64,000 nt of DNA from NCBI RefSeq assembly GCF_016924645.1, contig NZ_JAFFJV010000009.1, positions 1-64,000 of the forward strand. The letters run 5' to 3'. This document shows, in pieces, positions 54,033-61,229 of this stretch; the stretch's first letter is position 1, and each line of letters starts with the position of its first letter. The notes under the pieces are model-generated. The model was not told the DNA's origin. It made no database searches and saw only the letters and a list, made by a program, of their open reading frames with translations. Both the position numbers and the translations under genes were made by a program. The stretch is from Rufibacter psychrotolerans (GTDB taxonomy: Bacteria > Bacteroidota > Bacteroidia > Cytophagales > Hymenobacteraceae).

Positions 54033-54929
54033 GTGGCGCATTACTCTATCAAAGAGTTGGAGCATCTCTCGGGTATCAAGGCCCACACGCTTCGTATCTG
54101 GGAACAGCGGTACCAACTGCTCACCCCCAAGCGTACGGCTACCAATATCCGGTATTATGATGACGCAGACCTCAAGAACCTGCTCAACGTGGCGTTCCTG
54201 TACCAGGAAGGCTACAAAATCTCCAGGATAGCCCAGCTCTCGCCGGAGCAGGTTGCCCACGAAGTGCTGCAGCTAACCCAGGCCGAGCTGGGCCAGGACC
54301 AGTTCATCAGTCAGCTGATTGGGGCCATGGTTGCCATGGACGAGGGCCAGTTTGAGCGGGTGCTGAGCCGGGCGGTCCTGCAGATGGGCTTCCCCAGGTC
54401 GGTTCGGCAGGTGATTTACCCTTTCCTCCAGAAGATTGGGCTGCTGTGGCAGACCGGGAACATTACGCCGGCCCACGAACATTTCATCAGCCAGTTGATC
54501 AGGCAGAAGATGCTGGTGGCCATTGACGGGCAGCCCGTGACCCGCACGGCCGAGGCCCCCAAGGTGCTGCTGTACCTGCCCGAGGGCGAGCTGCACGAGC
54601 TTTCCCTGCTGTATTCCCATTTCCAGTTCAGGGCGGCGGGTTTCCGCACGCTGTACCTGGGGCAGCACCTTCCCCTGGAAGACCTGATTCAGGCTGCGCG
54701 CCAGTTCCAGCCCCATTACCTGTGCTCAGTGTTTACCGCCACGCCCCCGCGCGATGCGGTAGCGGCTTACCTTACCCAGGTGCTGGAGGCGGTGCCCACG
54801 GCTGAAATCCTGGTGTCGGGCTTTATCCTGCAGACTATGCAGCAGCGCCTACCGGAGAGGGTCACCTACTTTGCCTGCCTGGAGGACTTTGAGCAGTGGC
54901 TGGCGAAGTTCCAGGCCGTGCCGGCCTGA
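54033..54929 (+). CDS. MerR-family regulator with B12-binding domain (CarH/LitR-like)
   Basis: The 298-aa protein starts with a MerR HTH (YSIKELEHLSGIKAHTLRIW). A helical and a cobalamin-binding domain follow. The family signature W-x9-E-H is present as W139...E149-H150. The B12-base ligand region reads PEGELHELS with H188, where CarH has a Gly in the last position. Such proteins sense light through adenosylcobalamin and repress carotenoid genes in the dark. The start is GTG 54033. A near -7 element (TAACTTTA) overlaps the crtZ end. A residue corresponding to CarH His132 would be Q140, so the photochemistry may differ. Confidence 0.88.
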   Translation: MAHYSIKELEHLSGIKAHTLRIWEQRYQLLTPKRTATNIRYYDDADLKNLLNVAFLYQEGYKISRIAQLSPEQVAHEVLQLTQAELGQDQFISQLIGAMVAMDEGQFERVLSRAVLQMGFPRSVRQVIYPFLQKIGLLWQTGNITPAHEHFISQLIRQKMLVAIDGQPVTRTAEAPKVLLYLPEGELHELSLLYSHFQFRAAGFRTLYLGQHLPLEDLIQAARQFQPHYLCSVFTATPPRDAVAAYLTQVLEAVPTAEILVSGFILQTMQQRLPERVTYFACLEDFEQWLAKFQAVPA

Positions 54930-55259
54930 GGAACGACACCCGTAGAAGACTTTTCTTTAAGGCAGCCTAGGAAGCGCTCTGCCCGTTTGCTGTTTTAGCT
55001 GTATTTTCCTGTAAACAGCCCTAAAACAAATCCTTGTTCTGGCGGTAGGCCGCTGTGTGCCTCCCATTGGCTTATTTATCATTTCTTCCTCTATTTATCC
55101 CTCCAATAATTTCCCAAAGGAGTGGTTCTCCGGCGGGCTTGGGGCGGTGTTCCTCCCTGGTAACGGAAGCCTTCTCCTAGGTGAAGTACCCAGGATTTGT
55201 TGATGCTTTTGTTAGTTTCTCTGAACAAGAATCCAGAACAAGCCACTTTTATTAACTTA

Positions 55260-55353
55260 TTGTTTAGTTAGTATGTAAAAACATTAAACAAAAGTAGCCT
55301 AAGTAAAATCTGTTTCGTAGTATTGTTTAACGTTAGGTATTAAACATTAAACA
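55260..55353 (+). promoter_or_regulatory. Cluster of TGTTTAA-type half-sites before the ECF sigma gene
   Basis: The 100 nt before the sigma gene contain TTGTTTAGTTAG (55260-55271), ACATTAAACA (55281-55290), and the perfect dyad TGTTTAA-N9-TTAAACA (55324-55346), followed by another CATTAAACA (55345-55353). This is a probable operator region, for which the nearby MerR-B12 regulator is the obvious candidate. The flanking 54930-55259 region holds a palindrome-family copy near 54988-55029 and nothing else that I recognise. Confidence 0.6.
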
Positions 55354-55355
55354 GG

Positions 55356-55871
55356 ATGACTGCACTAGAATTTACTTCCGTTGTAGAGCGCATGGCGCCC
55401 ACCCTCAGACCCGCTGCGTACAACCTGACCCGCGACACCGATGACGCCAAGGACCTGGTGCAGGAAACCCTCCTGAAAGCTTTTGTGAACCGTGATAAGT
55501 TTAAGGCCGGCACCAACCTCAAAGCCTGGCTCTACACCATCATGCGCAACACGTTCATTAATCATTACAACAAGATCACCAAGCGCAGCAGCTCCATTGA
55601 CACCACTGAGTACATCCAGTTTCACCCCTCAGACGCGCGTATGATTGCCGTGAACGGGGCCTCGGGGGCTTTCGCCTTGGAGGACATCCAGGAGGCCATT
55701 GACCGGTTGCCCGAGGATTTGAAAACCCCGTTCATGATGTACTACGTGGGCTACAAGTACCTGGAGATCTCAGACCAGCTTAAACTGCCCATTGGTACCG
55801 TGAAGAACCGCATTCACCTGGCCCGCAAAGAGTTGAAGCAGGCTCTGCTGGTGTACGCTTACGCCGACTAG
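55356..55871 (+). CDS. ECF-type RNA polymerase sigma factor
   Basis: The 171-aa protein has the sigma-70 region 2 (DAKDLVQETLLKAFVNRD, LKAWLYTIMRNTFINHY) and region 4 (LPEDLKTPFMMYYVGYKY, LPIGTVKNRIHLARKEL). No anti-sigma gene is adjacent. It lies 134 nt before crtI with its own regulatory region, so it may direct transcription of the carotenoid genes. The pairing of MerR-B12 and ECF sigma genes recalls carotenoid clusters of Bacteroidetes and Actinobacteria. Confidence 0.92.
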   Translation: MTALEFTSVVERMAPTLRPAAYNLTRDTDDAKDLVQETLLKAFVNRDKFKAGTNLKAWLYTIMRNTFINHYNKITKRSSSIDTTEYIQFHPSDARMIAVNGASGAFALEDIQEAIDRLPEDLKTPFMMYYVGYKYLEISDQLKLPIGTVKNRIHLARKELKQALLVYAYAD

Positions 55872-56005
55872 AAGCCCTCTAATGGGCAATGCCCCGCCGG
55901 AAGGAAGAAAGGCCCTGAAAAAAGAGTGTATCTTACTTCTACTATATTCTGGATTTTACGTATCTGTAACATCCAACCGCACCAAACCACCCCATTCCCT
56001 TTGCC

Positions 56006-57514
56006 ATGCTTGATGCTCCCCAAAAGAAAGTAGTAGTCATAGGCGCCGGATTTGCCGGTCTGGCGGCCGCCGCCAGCCTGGCCCAGGCCGGTTTCCAGGT
56101 CACCCTGCTGGAGAAGAACGACGTAGCCGGGGGGCGGGCCCGGGTCTTTGAGGCCCAGGGCTTCACCTTTGACATGGGGCCCAGCTGGTACTGGATGCCA
56201 GACGTTTTTGAGCAGTTTTTCCGGAAATTCGGGAAAACCACCGCCGACTATTACCAGTTGGTGCGGCTAGATCCCTCGTACCAGGTCTTGTATGGTCCGG
56301 GCGATGCGCTGGAGCTTCCGGCCGGCATGCCCCAGTTGGAGGCCCTGTTTGAGTCGCTGGAGCCCGGCGCGGGGCAGAACCTGCGCGCCTTCCTTAAACA
56401 GGCCGCCTACAAGTATGAGGTAGGCATCAACAACCTGGTGTACAAGCCCAGCCGCTCTTTCACCGAGTTCCTGGACCTGAAGCTGCTGGTAGACGTGCTG
56501 CGCCTGGATGTGTTCCAGTCCATGCACAAGCACGTGCGCAAGTTCTTCCGGCACCCGCGCTTACTCCAACTCATGGAGTTTCCCATCCTGTTCCTGGGCG
56601 CGCTGCCGCAGAACACGCCCGCCCTTTACAGCCTCATGAACTACGCCGACATGGCCCTGGGCACCTGGTACCCCATGGGTGGCATGCACAAGATTGTGGA
56701 GGGCATGGTGGCGCTGGCCCGCGAACAAGGCGTTGACCTCAGGCTGGGCGAGGAGGTAACCCGGTTTGACCTGCAGGCTGGAGCCATCTCAAGGGTGGTA
56801 ACCACCAAAGGCACCTATGAGGCCCAGGTGGTGATAGGCGGCTCTGACTACCACCACATAGAAAGCAAACTGTTGCCGGCCCAATTCCGTAGTTATACTG
56901 ATAAATACTGGGACAGCCGGGTGATGGCGCCCTCCTCCCTCATTTACTACCTGGGCGTGGATAAAAAACTGGAGGGCCTGCGCCACCACAACTTGTTCTT
57001 TGACGAAGACTTCGGGCCGCACGCCCATGAGATCTACACCCAGCCGGCCTGGCCCAAAAAACCTTTGTTCTATGTGTCGGTGCCTTCCAGGACAGATGCC
57101 ACGGTGGCGCCCCCCGGAAAAGAAAATTTGTTTATCTTAATACCCGTAGCCCCTGACCTTGAGGATAGGGAGGAAACCCGAGACTATTACTACCACTTGG
57201 TGATGGAGCGCCTGGAGCAGATCACGGGGCAGCAGATCAGGCCCCACGTGGTCTACAAGCGCACCTATGCGCACCAGGATTTCATCAACGATTACCATGC
57301 GTTCAAGGGCAATGCCTACGGCCTGGCCAATACCTTGCTGCAGACGGCCATGCTCAAGCCCAGCCTCAAGAGCAAGAAAGTACGCAACCTGTTTTACACG
57401 GGGCAACTGACGGTTCCAGGCCCAGGGGTGCCGCCGTCCCTGATCTCAGGGCAGGTGGTGGCCGCCGAAGTCCAGAAAGCGTTCGCCCCGCAGGAAACCA
57501 CCTTAACCGTTTAG
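56006..57514 (+). CDS. crtI: Phytoene desaturase
   Basis: CrtI introduces double bonds into phytoene to give lycopene. The 502-aa flavoprotein has the N-terminal dinucleotide motif VVIGAGFAGLAAAASLAQAG and the CrtI landmark FDMGPSWYWMPDVFEQF. The bacterial-type C-terminal signature appears in the last 60 residues (NLFYTGQLTVPGPGVPPSL). The stop codon (57512-57514) directly touches crtB, so translation is coupled. Confidence 0.95.
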   Translation: MLDAPQKKVVVIGAGFAGLAAAASLAQAGFQVTLLEKNDVAGGRARVFEAQGFTFDMGPSWYWMPDVFEQFFRKFGKTTADYYQLVRLDPSYQVLYGPGDALELPAGMPQLEALFESLEPGAGQNLRAFLKQAAYKYEVGINNLVYKPSRSFTEFLDLKLLVDVLRLDVFQSMHKHVRKFFRHPRLLQLMEFPILFLGALPQNTPALYSLMNYADMALGTWYPMGGMHKIVEGMVALAREQGVDLRLGEEVTRFDLQAGAISRVVTTKGTYEAQVVIGGSDYHHIESKLLPAQFRSYTDKYWDSRVMAPSSLIYYLGVDKKLEGLRHHNLFFDEDFGPHAHEIYTQPAWPKKPLFYVSVPSRTDATVAPPGKENLFILIPVAPDLEDREETRDYYYHLVMERLEQITGQQIRPHVVYKRTYAHQDFINDYHAFKGNAYGLANTLLQTAMLKPSLKSKKVRNLFYTGQLTVPGPGVPPSLISGQVVAAEVQKAFAPQETTLTV

Positions 57515-57516
57515 TG

Positions 57517-58365
57517 ATGACGCAATCGCCCATGAATCTGTTTGATACCACCACGTTGGAGTGCAGCAAGCTCATTACGCAGCGCTACAGCACCTCCTTC
57601 ACGCTGGGTATCAAAACCATGCATCCGCGGTTTCACGACCCCATTTACGCCATCTATGGGTTTGTGCGGTTTGCCGATGAGATTGTGGACACCTTCCATA
57701 CGCATGACAAAGCCGCCCTGCTGGAGCGGTTCCGGCAGGAAACCTACCAGGCCCTAGAAGAGAAAATCAGCCTCAACCCGGTGCTGCACGCCTTCCAGAT
57801 GGTGGTGCACCAGTACGGTATTGACCACGAGTTCATAGACGCGTTCCTGCACAGCATGGAGATGGACCTGTTGGACCAGAAATACGACTGCGACCTGTAC
57901 GAGGAATACATCTACGGCTCGGCCGAGGTGGTGGGCCTCATGTGCCTGCGCGTGTTCTGCGAGGGCGACGCGGAAATGTTTGACCGCCTCAAAGCCCCGG
58001 CCCGCTCCCTGGGCGCCGCGTTCCAGAAGGTAAACTTCCTGCGCGACATCCGCAGTGATTTCCATGACCGCGGGCGGGTGTACTTCCCGCAGGTAGACTT
58101 CCGGTCGTTCTGCAACAAAGACAAAGAAGAGATAGAGGCCGATATCCAGCAGGACTTTGACCGGGCCTACCAGGGCATTCTGGGCTTGCCCCGGGGAGCC
58201 CGCCTGGGCGTGTACCTGGCCTACATCTACTATCTTAAGCTATTTAAGAAAATTAAGGAACTACCGGCTGCCCATATTATGGCAGAACGCGTAAGAGTGC
58301 CTGATAACACGAAACTGGCCTTGCTGCTGGGTTCTTACATTAGGTACCAGTTAAATACAATCTAA
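57517..58365 (+). CDS. crtB: Phytoene synthase
   Basis: CrtB condenses two geranylgeranyl diphosphates to phytoene. The 282-aa protein has the two aspartate-rich substrate motifs, FADEIVDTF near residue 48 and NFLRDIRSDF near residue 173. A GTG at 57514 overlaps the crtI stop and would add one residue; ATG 57517 is chosen. Its stop overlaps the next start (TAATG at 58363-58367). Confidence 0.95.
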   Translation: MTQSPMNLFDTTTLECSKLITQRYSTSFTLGIKTMHPRFHDPIYAIYGFVRFADEIVDTFHTHDKAALLERFRQETYQALEEKISLNPVLHAFQMVVHQYGIDHEFIDAFLHSMEMDLLDQKYDCDLYEEYIYGSAEVVGLMCLRVFCEGDAEMFDRLKAPARSLGAAFQKVNFLRDIRSDFHDRGRVYFPQVDFRSFCNKDKEEIEADIQQDFDRAYQGILGLPRGARLGVYLAYIYYLKLFKKIKELPAAHIMAERVRVPDNTKLALLLGSYIRYQLNTI

Positions 58366-58895
58366 TGCAGCTACTTGTTACCCTCCTGTCGGTTTGCCTC
58401 CTTTTTGTGCCGTTTGGCCAGAAAACAGACCCGTATGCCCATGCGGCCCTGCTGAACTACTACCAGACCGCCACCAAAGACGAAAACGTTGCCAAGCGCT
58501 TCATGACCCTCATGGACAAGTACCAAGGCAACGATCCTTTGAAACTGGGCTACAAGGCGGTGTCGCACGCCATCATGGCCAAACACGTCTGGAGCCCCAT
58601 GAGCAAACTCCGGTACCTGCGGCAGTCGGCTGATGTGTTTGACCGGGCGGTGGCCCTTGACCGCACCGACCCTGAGGTGCGTTTTCTGCGGTTCTCCATA
58701 GAAAATTACATTCCGCGGTACCTGAACATGAGCCCCAACCTGGAAGAGGACAAAAAGGTGTTTATGGCGGCCATCCTGAAGCACCCGCGCTCGGGCATCT
58801 CGGCAGAGACGGTGAAGATCATGCGCGACTTCCTGCTGCGCAAAGACCTGCTCACCGAGCAGGAAAGGAAACAGGTGGAAAAGCTCCCCCTATGA
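58365..58895 (+). CDS. Unknown protein in the carotenoid operon
   Basis: This 176-aa protein begins with a hydrophobic segment (MQLLVTLLSVCLLFVPFG) that may be a signal peptide or anchor. The rest is helical and basic, with tetratricopeptide-like spacing (KLRYLRQSADVFDRAVALD). It contains no known enzyme motif. Its start codon overlaps the crtB stop by one base, so it is translated together with the pathway enzymes. I do not recognise the family; co-translation is the only evidence for a role in carotenoid production or localisation. Confidence 0.8.
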   Translation: MQLLVTLLSVCLLFVPFGQKTDPYAHAALLNYYQTATKDENVAKRFMTLMDKYQGNDPLKLGYKAVSHAIMAKHVWSPMSKLRYLRQSADVFDRAVALDRTDPEVRFLRFSIENYIPRYLNMSPNLEEDKKVFMAAILKHPRSGISAETVKIMRDFLLRKDLLTEQERKQVEKLPL

Positions 58896-59004
58896 TAGAG
58901 GACTACGGAATTTTACCCAGCCGGGAACCGCAAGCGCTTTATGCTTTTTTGCCTGAAAGTCATCTTGTTAAGGTGATTTTTAGGCAAAAAACCTAAGGGT
59001 AGCG

Positions 59005-59032
59005 TAAACAAACCAGTAATAGAATTTGTTTA
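59005..59032 (+). promoter_or_regulatory. Inverted TAAACAAA/TTTGTTTA pair before ispH
   Basis: TAAACAAA (59005-59012) and TTTGTTTA (59025-59032) form a perfect dyad with a 12-nt spacer, ending 6 nt before the ispH ATG. It repeats the TGTTTA motif seen before the ECF sigma gene, suggesting shared control of precursor supply and pigment genes. Confidence 0.55.
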
Positions 59033-59038
59033 ACCCAT

Positions 59039-59884
59039 ATGCGTCAGCTACAGGTACACATTGATTCAAATTCGGGGTTCTGCTTTGGGGTGATCTACGC
59101 CATCCAGATGGCCGAGGACCTGCTGGAAGAACAGGGTTACCTGTACTGCCTGGGCGATATTGTGCACAATGACGTGGAGGTGGAGCGCCTGCAGCGGAAG
59201 GGCCTGCGCATCATCAACTATGACACCCTCAAGACGCTGCAGAACGAGGCGGTCCTGATCAGGGCCCACGGCGAGCCGCCCTCTACCTACCAGACCGCGC
59301 TGGAGAACAACCTTACCCTGGTAGACGCCTCCTGCCCGGTGGTGCTCAAGCTCCAGAACCGCATCAAGACCTCGTTTGACAAGAAGGAGAAGATCTTCAT
59401 CTACGGCAAGCACGGCCACGCCGAAGTGCTGGGGCTTCTGGGCCAGACCAACAACGAGGCCATCGTGTTTGAGAACCTGGACGAACTGCTCCGCCACGAA
59501 CTGCCCCAGAACATCACGCTCTACAGCCAGACCACCAAGGGAACCGCCAGCTTTTACCGCATTAAAGACGAACTGGAAAGCCGTGGCTATGCCGTAGACG
59601 CCAACGACACCATCTGCCGGCAAGTCTCTAACCGCGATAAAGAGCTACGCCGTTTCGCCCAGAAGTTTGACAAGGTGGTGTTTGTGTCCGGCACCAAATC
59701 CTCCAACGGGCGCGTCCTGTACCAGGTCTGCAAAGACACCAACCCCAACACCTTCTTCGTGTCTAAGGTGGAGGAACTGCAACCCGAGTGGTTTGCCCCC
59801 GGCGAGACCATTGGCATCTGCGGCGCCACCTCCACGCCCATGTGGCTCATGGAAGAAGTACGTGATGCCTTGCTGCAGTTTTAG
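59039..59884 (+). CDS. ispH: 4-hydroxy-3-methylbut-2-enyl diphosphate reductase
   Basis: IspH makes IPP and DMAPP in the last step of the MEP pathway. The 281-aa iron-sulfur protein shows the three cluster cysteines in SGFCFGV, DASCPVV and NDTICRQVSNRD. GATSTPMW marks the end of the active site region. It stands 143 nt after the unknown carotenoid-operon gene, with its own TGTTTA dyad, and supplies isoprenoid precursor for the pathway. Confidence 0.95.
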   Translation: MRQLQVHIDSNSGFCFGVIYAIQMAEDLLEEQGYLYCLGDIVHNDVEVERLQRKGLRIINYDTLKTLQNEAVLIRAHGEPPSTYQTALENNLTLVDASCPVVLKLQNRIKTSFDKKEKIFIYGKHGHAEVLGLLGQTNNEAIVFENLDELLRHELPQNITLYSQTTKGTASFYRIKDELESRGYAVDANDTICRQVSNRDKELRRFAQKFDKVVFVSGTKSSNGRVLYQVCKDTNPNTFFVSKVEELQPEWFAPGETIGICGATSTPMWLMEEVRDALLQF

Positions 59885-60035
59885 ACTTGTTCCGTAGCAG
59901 GTAGCAAGTATCAAGTAGCACGACACGAGTGGAGTAGAAGGTCTGTCGGTTTGTGGCTTCTTTTTCCGAAAACTGGCCTAAAACGAAGCTCAAAGTTTTG
60001 CTCAATGTCCGGTTCTAAACTTTTATGGCTCCTAC

Positions 60036-60176
60036 GGCGCGGATTTACTTCCGTACCTATTGAAGCTGAGTAGGGCACGGCAAGAACTTTCTATGTTAAG
60101 TACCGGGTTATAAGCCCCAATTCCTCTGCTTTAAGTTTTCAACTTGGAGCCCCTTGCCGCAAGTTTGTAACTTGCG
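60036..60176. repeat. REP-like unit pair: GCGCGGATTTACTTCCGT and GCAAGTTTGTAACTTGC
   Basis: GGCGCGGATTTACTTCCGTAC (60036-60056) differs by one base from the arm of the 33728-33787 palindrome. The hairpin CGCAAGTTTGTAACTTGCG (60158-60176) has the same centre as the hairpins at 33890-34081. The two loci share both element types, 26 kb apart. The gap 59885-60275 has no gene; a palindrome-family copy also lies at 59955-59989. Confidence 0.65.
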
Positions 60177-60275
60177 TAGGATGATTAAAGAAGTAGCGCT
60201 AAAAGCTTAGACCTACGTCAAGAAAGCCAAAGGTCAATTACCTGCGGAAATACATAACCAAAGAGAGCACCCGTT

Positions 60276-60980
60276 TTGAGCCAGTTTTTCAAGAAACACA
60301 CCGGAATCATCATCGCGCTCATCATCATGGTGGCGTGGGGAAGCACTCTCTGGTTCTTGCTGCACTGGCCTGTGGAGTTCCGGTCGCCGCTCACCTATCT
60401 GGCGGTGCTGGTGATGATGCATTTGTACACCGGGCTTTTCATCACGGCCCATGATGCCATGCACGGGGTGGTGGCACCGGGCAACAAAAAGCTCAACACC
60501 CTCATCGGCACCATCACTGCCGGGCTCTTCGCTTATAATTATTACGGTCGGTTGTACCCCAAACACCACCTGCACCACCGCCACGTCGCCACCGACGAGG
60601 ACCCTGATTACCACGGAGGCAACTTCTTTCTGTGGTTCTTCAGCTTCGCCAGCCAGTATATAACAGTACTTCAAGTGCTTCTGATGGCGGGCACCTATCA
60701 CCTGTTACAGTTGTGGTTTCCGGTAGAGAACATCATCCTGTTCTGGATGGTCCCCTCTGTGCTGGCTACGTTCCAATTGTTCTACTTCGGGACATATCTG
60801 CCGCACCGCGGAGAGCACGAGCCGGAGAACAAGCACAAATCTGGCACCCAAAGCCGGAACCACCTCTGGGCCTTCCTGAGCTGTTACTTCTTCGGGTACC
60901 ACTATGAGCACCACGACAAGCCGTATCTTCCCTGGTGGAAGCTCTACCAGGAGAAAGACCGGCTGGTGAAAGGGAAGTAG
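60276..60980 (+). CDS. crtW: Beta-carotene ketolase (CrtW-like, fatty acid desaturase superfamily)
   Basis: CrtW adds keto groups at C-4 of the rings. The 234-aa membrane protein has the iron-binding histidine motifs HDAMHG near residue 58, HHLHHRHVATDEDPDYH near residue 96 and the C-terminal FGYHYEHHDKPYLPWW, all typical of CrtW. The start is TTG 60276, since no ATG lies upstream of the first helix. It is separated from ispH by a REP-like locus and ends at a strong hairpin, so it may be transcribed alone. With CrtZ it would give ketolated, hydroxylated rings. Confidence 0.9.
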   Translation: MSQFFKKHTGIIIALIIMVAWGSTLWFLLHWPVEFRSPLTYLAVLVMMHLYTGLFITAHDAMHGVVAPGNKKLNTLIGTITAGLFAYNYYGRLYPKHHLHHRHVATDEDPDYHGGNFFLWFFSFASQYITVLQVLLMAGTYHLLQLWFPVENIILFWMVPSVLATFQLFYFGTYLPHRGEHEPENKHKSGTQSRNHLWAFLSCYFFGYHYEHHDKPYLPWWKLYQEKDRLVKGK

Positions 60981-61014
60981 AGATTTAGTGCGCTTTTCTG
61001 GAAAATAGGCCTTA

Positions 61015-61068
61015 AACGCAAATCGGGGTAAGAGAAAGGAAGTTCTCTTACCCCGATTTGCGTTTTGA
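61015..61068 (+). terminator. 21-bp intrinsic terminator after crtW
   Basis: AACGCAAATCGGGGTAAGAG (61015-61034) pairs with CTCTTACCCCGATTTGCGTT (61045-61064), followed by TTG. A palindrome-family core (60990-61015) lies directly before it. Confidence 0.85.
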
Positions 61069-61095
61069 AGCCAATGGCCTGCAGACTTCTTTTTT

Positions 61096-61182
61096 GTCAT
61101 CCTGAAAGGATCTTGTGAGCGAACGGTAGTAGCGCTTGTTCAGAGTCTCTCTAGCTCGCCCACAAGATCCTTTCAGGATGAC
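61096..61182. repeat. Inverted dispersed repeat (CCTGAAAGGATCTTGTG)
   Basis: GTCATCCTGAAAGGATCTTG (from 61096) and its inverted copy CAAGATCCTTTCAGGATGAC (61163-61182) can form a long hairpin. A single copy is found at 44598-44625. Such GTCATCCTGA... units are a frequent type of intergenic repeat in Hymenobacteraceae, by memory. Confidence 0.75.
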
Positions 61183-61229
61183 AAGGTGGATGTAATGATG
61201 ACAAGGTGAATCTGTTAGTCAGAAAAAGA

